Source: Natronobacterium haloterrestre
Lineage (GTDB): Archaea; Halobacteriota; Halobacteria; Halobacteriales; Natrialbaceae
Reading direction: 5' to 3'
Length of the DNA stretch: 64,000 nucleotides
Assembly (NCBI RefSeq): GCF_900112205.1
Contig: NZ_FOKW01000001.1
Span: 620,001-684,000 of the forward strand
Below are positions 8,592-18,600 of the stretch, piece by piece. The notes under the pieces were generated by a model. The model saw nothing but the letters and a program-made list of their open reading frames with translations. It made no database searches and was not told the DNA's origin. Every line of letters begins with the position of its first letter. Positions within the stretch are counted from its first letter, which is position 1. The position numbers were made by a program, and so were the translations under genes.

Positions 8592-11500
8592 ATGCCGTCG
8601 CTTCGCGTACTGTACGTCGACGGGGAGTCGGCCCTCGAGCCGGTCGGCCGCTACCTCGAGTCCGAGACCGACGCGGCCGAGTTCGAGGTGCGGACCGAAG
8701 CGAGCGTCGACGACGCGCTCGCGACCCTCGAACGGGTCGACATCGACTGTATCGTCTGTGGGACGGCCCTCGAGGTCGACCCGTTGTCCGTTCTCCGGGC
8801 CGTTCGATCGGACGACCGGACGGTGCCGTTCGTACTGTTCGCCGACGAGGACGGGGCGTCGGCCGAGACGGTCAGCGACGCCTTCGCAGCCGGGGTGACC
8901 GACTACGTCCGGAAGGGAAACCAGGCGACCGAAGAATACGAGGTGCTCGCCCGCCGGATCGAGGCCGCATCCCGCGAGGAGAGTGAACTCTCGCTGGGTC
9001 CCGAGCGCGTCGAGGAGGCGATCGACCACGCCGCCGACGCCGTCTTCGTCACGAACACCGACGGCCGGATCGAGTACGCGAACGGAGCGTTCGAAGCGGT
9101 TACCGGCTTCTCCGCCTCGGAGGCGATCGGTCGGAACCCGCGGATCCTCAAGTCGGGCGAACAGGACGAGTCGTACTACGAGCAAATGTGGAGCGCGATC
9201 CTGGACGGCCAGGTCTGGGAGGAAGAGATCGTCAACGAACGAAAGTCCGGCGACCGGTACTTCGCCCACCAGACGATCGCTCCCATCGTCGGCGAGGACG
9301 GGACGGTGGAGAAGTTCGTCGCGATCCAGCGGGACGTGACCGACCGCCGACGCCTCGAGCAGGAGATCGAACGCTCCGCGAGCACGCTCTCGCGGCTCCA
9401 CGACGTGGCGTTCGAACCGAACCGCCCGGTCGACGAGAAACTCGAGCGTCTCCTCGAGATCGGAACGGAGTCGCTCGCGTTCCCGATCGGCTACGTCACC
9501 CGGATCGAGAACGGCACCCAGCGGATCGTCGCGGCCATCGGCGATCACGAGCGGATCCAGGAGGGGGCCACGGACCCGCTCGAGCAAACCTACTGTCGGC
9601 ACACCCTCGAGGCCGACGAACCGGTCGTGGTGACCGACGCCGCGAACGATCCAGAGTGGGAGATCGATCCGGCCTTCGAGCGGTTCGGGCTGCGCTGTTA
9701 CGTCGGCGCGAAGATCGTCGTCGAGGGCGACGTCTACGGGACCGTCTGTTTCGCGAGCGAGGAGCCACGGACGCCCCACGTCGGGCAGGTCCAGCAATCG
9801 ACCGTAAAGGCCCTCGCACAGTGGGTCGGCCACGAACTCGAGCGCCGGCGCTACGAGTGCGACCTCGAGCGCTACGAGGAGATCATCGAGAACGTTCCCG
9901 TCGGCGTCTTCCGGTCGACGCCCGGCGAGGAGGGGGCCTTCCTCGAGGTCAACGACGCGATGGTCGAGATGTTCGACGCTCCGTCGAAGGCGGCGCTGCT
10001 CGAGCGACCCCCCGCCGAGTGCTACCGGAACCCCGGCCGACGGGCGGAGTTCAGCGAGGCCCTCACCGAGTACGGAGAGCTCCGCAACGAGGTGATCGAA
10101 CTGGAGACGTTCGAGGGCGACCCCTTCTACGGCTCCCTCTCCGCGATCGAGCGACGCGACGGCGAGGACGTCTACTTCGACGGCATCCTCCAGGACGTCA
10201 CCGAGCGCGAGCGGACGAAGGCGGAACTCGCACGCAGCAGGGAACGGCTCCAGGTCCTGTTCGACCAGTCGCCAGACGCGATCATCGTCCACGATTCGGA
10301 CGGCTGTATCCTCGACGTCAACGAGAAACAGATCGAACAGACGGGGTACGACCGCGACGAGTTGCTCTCGATGAACGTCGGAGACGTCGAGACGGGGCTT
10401 TCGCTGCCGGAACTTCGGGGGATCTGGGAGGACCTCGAGCCCGGATCGGTTCTAGAAGTCGAAGGCGAACACCGGCGGCGCGACGGCTCGACGTACCCCG
10501 TCGAGATCTGGGTGAGCTGTATCGAACTGGACGACGAGCGGCGGTTTCTCGCGCTCAGTCGCGAGATCACCGAACGAAAGGAACGCGAGCGGGATCTCGA
10601 GCTTGCACACACCCAGCTCAGGCAGGTCATCGATCTCGTGCCCGACCTGATCTTCGCCAAGAACCGGGACGGCGAGTACATCCTGGCAAACGAGACCGTC
10701 GCCGACGTCTACGGGCGCTCGCTCGAGGAGATCGAGGGGAAAACGGACGCGGAACTGCTCGAGTCGGCGGCACAGGTGGAAGCCTTCCGGGCGGACGACC
10801 GCGAGGTCATCGAGTCGATGGAGCCCAAACACATCCCGGAGGAGGAGCTGACGGCCGCGGACGGCCGGACGCTGTTCATCGAGACGACGAAGATCCCGTT
10901 CGAGGTCGCCGGTACGGGCGAGCCGGCAGTCCTGGGCTACGCCCGGGACGTCACCGAACTCAAGGAGCAACGCGACAGGCTCGACCTGCTCAATCAGGTC
11001 GTTCGTCACGACGTCCGCAACGACATGCAGGTCGTCAAGGGGCGGGCGCAGTTACTCGCCGACCGACTCTCGGGTGCCGAAGCGGACACGGCCGCGGACG
11101 CGGACGCGCATCTGGATCTGTCCGCCGCCGAGGAACACCTCTCGGAGGTCCTCGAGTCGGCCGAGGAGGCCATCGAGTTGACCAAGACCGCACGCGATCT
11201 GACCGAGACGATGCTCGAGCGGGACGACGAACGACGGCCCGTGGCGTTGCCGCAGGTCCTGACCTCGCGGATCGACGCGATCCGCGCCCGCTACTCCGAC
11301 GCACGGATCTCCCTCGAGGGGTCGGTGCCCGAGGCGTCGGTGGTCGCCGACGACATGCTGACGTCGGTCGTCGACAACCTGCTCGTCAACGCGATCGTTC
11401 ACAACGACGCCGCCGAGCCGCGGGTGACGGTGTCGGCGGACGTCGAAGGCGACCGTGTCGTCCTCCGTGTCGCCGACAACGGGCCGGGCATTCCCGACAA

Positions 11501-11681
11501 CCGGAAGGCGGACGTGTTCGGGAAGGGGGAGACCGACATCGACAGCCCGGGGACGGGGCTGGGGCTGTACCTCGTCAGGACGCTCGTCGAGCAGTACGGC
11601 GGCGACGTCTGGGTCGAGGACAACGATCCCGAGGGGAGCGTCTTCACCGTTTCGCTCCGTCGCGCGGGTGACCGGGAATGA
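8592..11681 (+). CDS. Multi-PAS/GAF sensor histidine kinase with a receiver-like N-terminus
   Basis: Soluble sensor kinase of 1029 residues with no membrane segments. Order: receiver-like domain (about 5-125), PAS (137-255), GAF (266-423), three further PAS domains (about 426-541, 546-666, 669-790), a phosphoacceptor helix with His806 (VVRHDVRND), and a complete HATPase domain with N-box NLLVNAIVHND, DNGPGIP and GTGLGLYL. The receiver-like domain has Gly57 where the phosphorylated Asp would be expected (DCIVCGTAL), so it probably does not accept phosphate. Start ATG 8592 is preferred to the upstream TTG at 8562. It is the first gene of a co-directional group with the KaiC-like gene and a second kinase. 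Signal and cognate regulator are unknown. Confidence 0.92.
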   Translation: MPSLRVLYVDGESALEPVGRYLESETDAAEFEVRTEASVDDALATLERVDIDCIVCGTALEVDPLSVLRAVRSDDRTVPFVLFADEDGASAETVSDAFAAGVTDYVRKGNQATEEYEVLARRIEAASREESELSLGPERVEEAIDHAADAVFVTNTDGRIEYANGAFEAVTGFSASEAIGRNPRILKSGEQDESYYEQMWSAILDGQVWEEEIVNERKSGDRYFAHQTIAPIVGEDGTVEKFVAIQRDVTDRRRLEQEIERSASTLSRLHDVAFEPNRPVDEKLERLLEIGTESLAFPIGYVTRIENGTQRIVAAIGDHERIQEGATDPLEQTYCRHTLEADEPVVVTDAANDPEWEIDPAFERFGLRCYVGAKIVVEGDVYGTVCFASEEPRTPHVGQVQQSTVKALAQWVGHELERRRYECDLERYEEIIENVPVGVFRSTPGEEGAFLEVNDAMVEMFDAPSKAALLERPPAECYRNPGRRAEFSEALTEYGELRNEVIELETFEGDPFYGSLSAIERRDGEDVYFDGILQDVTERERTKAELARSRERLQVLFDQSPDAIIVHDSDGCILDVNEKQIEQTGYDRDELLSMNVGDVETGLSLPELRGIWEDLEPGSVLEVEGEHRRRDGSTYPVEIWVSCIELDDERRFLALSREITERKERERDLELAHTQLRQVIDLVPDLIFAKNRDGEYILANETVADVYGRSLEEIEGKTDAELLESAAQVEAFRADDREVIESMEPKHIPEEELTAADGRTLFIETTKIPFEVAGTGEPAVLGYARDVTELKEQRDRLDLLNQVVRHDVRNDMQVVKGRAQLLADRLSGAEADTAADADAHLDLSAAEEHLSEVLESAEEAIELTKTARDLTETMLERDDERRPVALPQVLTSRIDAIRARYSDARISLEGSVPEASVVADDMLTSVVDNLLVNAIVHNDAAEPRVTVSADVEGDRVVLRVADNGPGIPDNRKADVFGKGETDIDSPGTGLGLYLVRTLVEQYGGDVWVEDNDPEGSVFTVSLRRAGDRE

Positions 11682-11778
11682 GCGGGCGACCACCGGGGTC
11701 GACGCGAGGAGAATCGCCGACGAACCGAACTCGAAGAGGGCGCCGCGACGCGCGGCACCGATCGACTGGTTGGAATCC

Positions 11779-13272
11779 ATGACAGACAGCACCGAGAACG
11801 CGAGCAGGGAACCCGAACGGATACGCAGCGGTATCGACGGACTGGACGACGTCCTGCGGGGCGGACTGGTGACTGGACGGCTCTACCTCGTCTGTGGCCG
11901 CCCGGGGACCGGGAAGACGCTCCTGGGGATGCACTTCCTCGAGGCCGGACTCGAGCGCGGCGAGACGGTACTTTTCGTCCACGGCGAGGAGTCCCGCGAG
12001 GAGATACTCACGAACGGTTCGCGGCTCGGGATCGACATCTCCGACGCCGCGTTTCTCGACCTCGGGCCCGAGTCGGAGTTTTTCACGGAGGATCGGTCGT
12101 ACGACCTCGTCGATCCGGCCGAGGTCGACCACGACCGGTACACCCAGGACATCCACGAGGCGATCAGGGAGATCGATCCGGCGCGGGTCGTCATCGATCC
12201 CATCACCCAACTGCGATACATCGAACCCAACGAACACCAGTTCCGCAAGCGGATCCTCTCGCTCATGCGGTTTCTCAAGGAACGGGACACGACCGTCGTC
12301 ACGACGGCTACGGTCTCCGGCGACGGCGAGTACGACGTCGAGGTCCAGTCGTTGAGCGACAGCGTCATCGAACTCGAGCGTGGCGACGGCGGTCGACGGC
12401 TCCGGGTGACCAAACACCGCGGCTACGGGCAGAAGCGCGGCAGCCACGGGATGGAGATCAGGGACGGCGGAATCGACGTGTTCCCGGCGCTGGTTCCCGA
12501 GCGCCACGATCGGTCGTTCGATCCCCACCCGCTCGGCTCGGGGAACGGGGCGCTCGACGAACTCGTCGGCGGCGGCCTCGAGTCCGGTACCGTCACGTTC
12601 GTCAGCGGCCCGACGGGGGCCGGGAAGACGACCACGGCGGCGCAGTTCCTCGCACAGGCCGCGGCGGAGGGAACGAACGCCGTCCTCTATCTCTTCGAGG
12701 AAGGGGTCGACACGTTCACGCACCGGTCGGAGTCGGTGGGGCTGCCGATCACGGACCTGCGCGAGGAGGGGTCGCTCGCGGTCGAACCGATCGAACCGCT
12801 CTCGCTGTCCGCCGAGGAGTTCGCCCACATGGTCCGAGAGCGGGTCGAACGGGGGGACGCCGAGGTGGTGATGATCGACGGCATCGACGGCTACACGATG
12901 TCGCTGCAGGGCCGGACGGAGGGACTCGTACGGAAGCTACACGCGCTGACCCGCTACCTGAAAAACCGGGGCGTTACCGTGCTGGTCACGGACGAGATCC
13001 AGCAACTCGCCGGCGTGACGAACGCGACGAGCGCCAATCTCAGCTACATCGCCGACAACATCGTCTTCATCAGCTACCTCGAGGCCGACGGCGGGCTGGA
13101 GAAAGTGATCGGCGTGTTGAAGAAACGAGCGGGACCGTTCGACCGGACGCTGCGCACGTTCGAGATCACTGCGGATGGGGTCCGGATCGGCGGACCGGTG
13201 ACGAGCCACACCGGCGTTCTGCAGGGACGACCGCGAGAACGACAGACCGACGGCGGCGTAGGTGACCGATGA
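11779..13272 (+). CDS. KaiC-like double RecA-domain ATPase
   Basis: KaiC/RadA-superfamily protein of 497 residues with two tandem RecA domains. The first has Walker A GRPGTGKT (40-47) and the catalytic Glu pair in 'HGEESREE'; the second has GPTGAGKT (277-284) and 'LFEEGVDTF'. Both look competent for ATP binding and hydrolysis. Cyanobacterial KaiC is the clock protein; haloarchaeal homologues are generally thought of as signalling ATPases, so a clock role is not implied. It lies between two histidine kinases and its stop overlaps the next ATG (ATGA at 13269-13272). Start ATG 11779 is chosen; an in-frame GTG at 11669, inside the end of the previous gene, is an alternative. Confidence 0.9.
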   Translation: MTDSTENASREPERIRSGIDGLDDVLRGGLVTGRLYLVCGRPGTGKTLLGMHFLEAGLERGETVLFVHGEESREEILTNGSRLGIDISDAAFLDLGPESEFFTEDRSYDLVDPAEVDHDRYTQDIHEAIREIDPARVVIDPITQLRYIEPNEHQFRKRILSLMRFLKERDTTVVTTATVSGDGEYDVEVQSLSDSVIELERGDGGRRLRVTKHRGYGQKRGSHGMEIRDGGIDVFPALVPERHDRSFDPHPLGSGNGALDELVGGGLESGTVTFVSGPTGAGKTTTAAQFLAQAAAEGTNAVLYLFEEGVDTFTHRSESVGLPITDLREEGSLAVEPIEPLSLSAEEFAHMVRERVERGDAEVVMIDGIDGYTMSLQGRTEGLVRKLHALTRYLKNRGVTVLVTDEIQQLAGVTNATSANLSYIADNIVFISYLEADGGLEKVIGVLKKRAGPFDRTLRTFEITADGVRIGGPVTSHTGVLQGRPRERQTDGGVGDR

Positions 13273-14873
13273 GCGGCGACGCGGACCGGCCCAGCGGGAC
13301 TCCGGCGAGCGGAGACGACGGCGAGGGCAAGGGCAAGCGCGAGGGCGACGGTGACGGCGAGGGGGAAAGCGAGAACGGTACGACCGACGGATACCGACGA
13401 GTCCCGTCGACCGGCCTCGAGGACGGGTCCGAGGACACGATCCAGTTGCTCGTCGCCAACGACGGCGACCGGAGCGCCCTCCGGGAGTTGCTCGCCGACC
13501 GGTACCGGGTCGTCACCGACCGCCTCGAGGACGCGGACCTGTACCTCGTCGAGGATCGGGCGTTCCCGGAGTACCGCGAGGCGCTTCGCGAGCGGACCGA
13601 AACGGCCGACCCCACGTTCGTCCCCGTCGTCGTCGTCCGCGGACCCGACTCGAGCCGTCGCTCGTGGCCCGCGCTCGAGCAGCGGTCCGACCCGCCGGTC
13701 GTCGACGACGTCGTGGACGCGCCGATCGATCCGCCGCTTCTGTATCGACGCCTCGAGAGCCTGCTCGTCCGGCGTCGCCAGTCGATCGCGCTGGCGGACC
13801 AGGTCGCGACGCTCGAGGAGCGCGAACGCGAGCTTCGAGGGTTCAAGCGGGTCGTCGAACAGACCGGCCACTCGATCACGATCACCGACACCGACGGGGA
13901 GATCCGGTACGTCAACCCCAGTTTCGAGGAGGTAACGGGATACACGGCGTCGGAGGCGATCGGACGCAACCCTCGCATTCTCCAGTCCGGAGAGCACGAC
14001 GAGGCGTTCTACGAGGACCTCTGGGGGACGATCAGTTCGGGTGAGGTGTGGAAAGGCGAGGTCGTCAACGAGCGGAAAGACGGGACGCGGTACGTGGTCG
14101 AGCAGACGATCGCGCCGATCACCGCGAACGGCGACATCGAGGGCTACATCTCGGTCAACTCCGATATCAGCGACCGGATCCAGCGCGAGCGCGAACTCCG
14201 GCAACGAGAGCGCGAACTCGAGGTGCTTCGGCAGATCCTCACGCGCGTCCTCCGGCACAACATCCGGAACGCGCTCACCGTCGTCTCGGGGTACGCCGAG
14301 CGGATCGCGACCGACCTCGAGGAGCCCTACGCCGGGATGGGGGAGGCCATCCTCGAGACGACCGACAAGATCGAACGGACCAGCGAGAACGCCCGGGCGA
14401 TCAGCGCGATCCTCGAGGAGAGCGGCGGCGTGACCGAGCACGATCTGGCGACCGTCGTCGAGAACGCCGTCGCGACGGTCCGGGAGCGGTATCCGGCCGT
14501 CACCATCGACGTGGACGTCCCGTCGGAGTATCGGGTCCTCGCCGGGGCGCACCTGCAACACGCGGTCGACAACCTCGTCGAGAACGCGGCCCAGCACAAC
14601 GACGCCGACGAGCCGCGGATCGACATCGTCGCGGAGACGGCCGAGGACGTCCGGCTCGTCGTCGAGGACAACGGTCCCGGAATCCCGGAGCACGAACTCG
14701 AGCCACTCGACAGCGCGGAGGAGACGCCCCTCGAACACGCAAGCAGCACCGGCCTGTGGTTGATCAACTGGGTGGTCGAACTCTCGGACGGGTGCCTCGA
14801 GTTCGACGTCAGCGAGGACGGCACCCGCGTCGAGATCGAACTGCCGGCGGCGGGAACGGTCGATCCGGCGTGA
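13269..14873 (+). CDS. PAS-domain sensor histidine kinase
   Basis: Soluble kinase of 534 residues, translationally coupled to the KaiC-like gene by an ATGA overlap. It has an acidic low-complexity N-terminus of about 50 residues, a receiver-like domain (about 57-175), one PAS domain (about 190-310), a phosphoacceptor His330 in 'VLRHNIRNAL', and an HATPase domain with NLVENAAQHND and DNGPGIP. The second glycine box is the shortened STGLWL form. Its PAS domain closely resembles the first PAS of the upstream kinase (both contain 'SEAIGRNPRIL'), suggesting related ligands or a shared origin. No output regulator is encoded next door. Confidence 0.9.
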   Translation: MSGDADRPSGTPASGDDGEGKGKREGDGDGEGESENGTTDGYRRVPSTGLEDGSEDTIQLLVANDGDRSALRELLADRYRVVTDRLEDADLYLVEDRAFPEYREALRERTETADPTFVPVVVVRGPDSSRRSWPALEQRSDPPVVDDVVDAPIDPPLLYRRLESLLVRRRQSIALADQVATLEERERELRGFKRVVEQTGHSITITDTDGEIRYVNPSFEEVTGYTASEAIGRNPRILQSGEHDEAFYEDLWGTISSGEVWKGEVVNERKDGTRYVVEQTIAPITANGDIEGYISVNSDISDRIQRERELRQRERELEVLRQILTRVLRHNIRNALTVVSGYAERIATDLEEPYAGMGEAILETTDKIERTSENARAISAILEESGGVTEHDLATVVENAVATVRERYPAVTIDVDVPSEYRVLAGAHLQHAVDNLVENAAQHNDADEPRIDIVAETAEDVRLVVEDNGPGIPEHELEPLDSAEETPLEHASSTGLWLINWVVELSDGCLEFDVSEDGTRVEIELPAAGTVDPA

Positions 14874-14900
14874 CGTCGTTCGGTCTCCGTCATCGTTCGT

Positions 14901-14963
14901 AACGGCTCGTAACGGCTCGTAACGGCTCGTACCAGCGCAGCGGCCCGTACCAGCGTAGCGCCG
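14901..14963. repeat. Tandem repeats between converging genes
   Basis: Three perfect copies of the 10-mer AACGGCTCGT (14901-14930), then two copies of an 18-mer beginning CGTACCAGCG (14928-14945 and 14946-14963, 15 of 18 bases alike). They lie between the stops of the second kinase and the NUDIX gene. Possible roles are transcription end, slippage scar or spacer. Confidence 0.8.
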
Positions 14964-14978
14964 AGCGTTCGACGGTCG

Positions 14979-15545
14979 TCAGGAACGGCGTTCCGCCTCG
15001 TCGGCCCCGACGTCCTCGAAGGACACGTCCCACTCGAGGTCGTGACGGACGAACTCGGCCTCGTCCAGCGGCTCGCCGCCCCGGAACGCGAACTCGCCGG
15101 CGATCGTCCGTCCCTCGAGGACGCCGGGCAGCCAGAGCCGGTCGTCCTCCCACATCCGATCGTAGGGGACGTCCTCGATATCGACCCACTCCGGGCGGGC
15201 CTCGTCCGAGGCGGTCGGTTCGCCCTGGAACGCGGTCGTCCGGAAGACGTGACAGAACGTGTGGACCTCGCCGTCCAGCAGGAAGGTCAACTCGCCGGCC
15301 TTCTCGAGGTTGGCGGGGTCGATCTCCAGGCCGACCTCCTCGCGCGTTTCGCGGACGGCACACTCGCGGGGCGTCTCGTCGCCCTCGAGTTTGCCGCCGG
15401 GGCCGTTGTACCAGCCCTCGCCGAGCCCGCGGCGTTTCTCGATCAGGAGGACGTCGTCGGCGTCGGTCACGCCTGTCGCGTCGGTCGCGCTCGAGTCGTC
15501 GACGGTCCGCGCCCGCAGCGGGAAACACAGCGTCGCCTCGATCAT
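14979..15545 (-). CDS. NUDIX hydrolase, MTH1/8-oxo-dGTP diphosphatase-like
   Basis: The 188-residue protein has a perfect Nudix box (G-x5-E-x7-REUxEExGU: the segment from GGKLEGDE to REEVGL), which binds the metal and positions the catalytic glutamates. Around it, 'GWYNGPGGK' and 'MWEDDRLWLPGVLEG' match the MTH1 (NUDT1) arrangement, whose members sanitise oxidised purine nucleotides. A short acidic insertion near residues 15-30 is unusual. It sits next to a DNA-repair-type helicase-nuclease operon on the same strand but is separated by about 100 bp, so co-transcription is possible, not shown. Confidence 0.88.
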   Translation of the reverse strand: MIEATLCFPLRARTVDDSSATDATGVTDADDVLLIEKRRGLGEGWYNGPGGKLEGDETPRECAVRETREEVGLEIDPANLEKAGELTFLLDGEVHTFCHVFRTTAFQGEPTASDEARPEWVDIEDVPYDRMWEDDRLWLPGVLEGRTIAGEFAFRGGEPLDEAEFVRHDLEWDVSFEDVGADEAERRS

Positions 15546-15647
15546 ATCGGATCGTTCGGTCGAACCGACATAAGCGCACGTATCCGCGGCGTCGGCCGAT
15601 TATCACTCTGAACGGGGGGTGTCATCCGTCGGGCCGGCGACGCGGGG

Positions 15648-18600
15648 CTACGGGGCGTCGTCCCCCTCGAGGTACTCGTCGGGCGCGCAGCCGAGCGACC
15701 GGTGGGGACAGCGCCGGCAGTGCGGTCCGGGTGACGTCTCCCGGTAGGCGGGGTCGTCGACCGACTCGAGGGTCGCCAGGACCGCAGACCACGACGGCAG
15801 GGCCTCGTCGTCGGGATCGAAGAGGTCCACGCGCGGGGCGGCTCCGGGACCCTCCTCGCCGACGTAGACGTACCCGACGGCCGCGAGCGGCTCGTCGAAC
15901 CGGTCCTCGCAGGCGCGGGCGTAGAGCACGAGCTGGACCGCCTCCTCCGGCGGGATCCGCTCGGCGGTCGTCTTGTAGTCGAGCACGGCGAGTTCCCCGT
16001 CTGGCGTCCGCCGAACGGAGTCGACGTAGCCGACCACGTCGCCGGCGACGCCGTCGACCTCCTCGAGCGAGAACGGGAGTTCGGCCGCCAGCGGCTCCCA
16101 GTCGGCGACGGGCCGGTTGTACTCGTCCGCGGCGGCCGCGAAGAAGCGGTCGACGCAGGAAAGTACTTCTTCGCGGTACTCCTCGAGGCCGCGGGCGGTG
16201 AGCTGTCGACGGGCGGCCGTCTCCCACTCCGCTTTCGTCCCGTAGTCGCGGTGGAACGCCTCCTCGGCGACGTCGTGGAAGACGGTGCCGACGATTCGGG
16301 AGTTTCCATCGTCGGCGCCATCGCCGTCTCCGTCTCCGTCTCCGTCCCCGCCCCCGTCGCCGTCGCCGTCCCCGTTTCCGTCGTTGCCCTCTCCACTCGA
16401 GACCGTTCGGTCACCCACCGCAGGATCGTCGACCGCCCGGACCACGTGGTCCAGGTAGTGTTTCCGCGCACAGGTCTCGTGCGTCCGCATCGCCGTGTAG
16501 CTGTGGGTGATCGCGACCGGAAGCTCGGTCGCGTTCGCGAGCGTCTCGACCGGGAACCGGACGGCGTCGGTCGTCAGCGTCGACAGACTCCGCTCCGCGG
16601 GGACCCGGAGGGGGTCGTCCTCGAGGTCCCCGTAACTGGCCGCGTCGGCCGCGGGCAGGAGCGTCCCCGTCCGCAGCAGTCGGCCCAGGTAGTGGACCCG
16701 TTCGATCGCTTCTCGGGTCCGCAGGGGCTCGACGTGGCGGTCCTCGTAGTCGGCGTAGTAGGTGATCGATCCGGGCGTGACGCCGCTCGAGCGGGAAAGC
16801 GCGTCGGTCCGGTCGGCGACGCTCTCGGGGTAGGTCTCGCGGACCCGCTCGAAGCTCTCGGTCAGCGACGACCAGAGGTCCATCCGCCGGCCGGCCGTCG
16901 ACCACTGGACGGCATCGGGGAGACAGGCGTCGGCGGTCGAGACGCCGAGTTCGCCGGCCTCGTCGTCGCCCTCGTAGTCGTACTCGGAGCCGAACACGAA
17001 GAGGTGGTTCGCCGCCCGCGTGAGCGCGACGTGGAGCACTCGCCACTCCTCGCCGACGCTCTCGGCGGCGACGTCGGCGAGCAGCGGGGAGTCGTCGTCC
17101 TCGAGCGCCGCGGCCAGCAGGCGCTCGCGGGCGCGCTCGGCGTAGTCCGACTCGACGCACCACTCCTCGTCCGAGAGGTAGGGGACGAGCACGGTGTCGA
17201 ACTCCAGGCCCTTCGCCTGGTGGACCGTCATCACGTCCACACAGTCGTTCGAGCGCGTGCCCCGGGTTCGGTCGCTCCCGCCCCCCTCGAGGGTCGCCTC
17301 GAGCGCGTCGAGGAACTCGGGCGAGAGCGTCCGCAGCACGGTGTCGGCGTCGTAGGCCTCGACGAACCGCTCGATCCGGTCGAACTCGGCGCGCTCGTCG
17401 CCGGTCAGGTACCACTCGAGGTTCGTGACCTCCCGGAACCGCCGCAGGAAGCCCGACAGGGGGTAGACGCGACGATATCGGTCGAGCGTCGTGAGGTGGT
17501 CGCGGGCCCGCTCGAGGCGGTCGGGATGGGCCAGTCGGTCGCGCTCGATGCGGTCGTTTTCGTCCCCGTCGTCCTCGCCGTCGCCGACCGCGAAGACCGC
17601 ATCCCGGAGCGACCGGTCCTCCCCGCGGGCGTACCGCTGCAACGTTTTCAGGTCGCCCTCCGGGACCCGGTACCGGTAGAGCAACGCCCGTCGAAGGTAG
17701 GCGTCGGCGTCCGGATCTACGAGCGCCCTGAGGTACGACAGGACCGTCCGAATCCCGGGCGACACCTCGCCGCCCGGCGACCCGGACACCTCGTAGGGGA
17801 TCCGTCTGTCCTCGAGCGCGTCGGCGACGGCCTGGGCGTGGCGGTTCGTCCGGACGACGACCGCCAGGTGCTCGAGCCGTCGCCGGGGGACGTTCTCCGC
17901 CTCGCCGTTGAGCAGCCGCGAGACGGTCGTCGCGACCTGTTCGGCCGTCGGGCGTTCGATCTCGTCGCTCTCGACCTTGACGACGTGGTCGAAGGGGGGG
18001 TCGAGGGGAGAGTTCCCGTCCTCCTCGTCGGCGTACTCGTACTCCTCGTAGTCCGCGTACTCACCCCTGGTCCGTCCGTCCTCGCGTAGCCTCTTCGAGG
18101 ACTGGTGGCCGTACTCACAGCGGTTCGCGAGGTCGAGGATCTCCTGGCGCGAGCGGAAGTTGAGCCCGAGTTCGACCGCCTCGTGGTCGTCGTAGACCTC
18201 CTCGAGGCGGTCGAGCCCCTTCCGGTCGGTGCCGCGCCAGCCGTAGATCGCCTGGTCCTTGTCGCCGATGGCGAACAGCGACGGGCGGTCCGGGCCGCGG
18301 GTCAGTTCGGTGAGCAGGGAAAACTGGGTGTCGTCGGTGTCCTGGAACTCGTCGCAGTAGACCTGGGCCCAGCGGCCGGCGATCCCGTCGGCGACGGCCT
18401 CGTCCGCGAGCAGGTCGGTCGCCGTCCGGACGAGTTCGTCGAAGTCGAGCGCCCCCCGCTCGGCGAGCGCCTCGTGGTAGTCCGCGTAGACGTCGGCGTA
18501 GTGGCGCGCGAGCCGCAGGAACTCGACGTAGTGTTTCAGCCGCCCGAACGGGCTCTGCTCGAGTCGCTCCGTGGCCTCCCGTCGGACGGCGTTGCAGAAC

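Noticed and set aside
8106-10292. 728-codon minus-strand ORF opposite the first kinase
   Set aside because: Lies wholly antisense to the quinone reductase and kinase genes and shows no domain signature.
11455-11778. N-terminal extension of the KaiC-like protein
   Set aside because: Would overlap the ATPase domain end of the previous kinase by over 200 bp and encodes low-complexity sequence; the ATG at 11779 begins just before the conserved domain.
16251-18089. 612-codon plus-strand ORF opposite the AddA-like gene
   Set aside because: Antisense shadow; the minus strand carries clear helicase motifs through the same bases.
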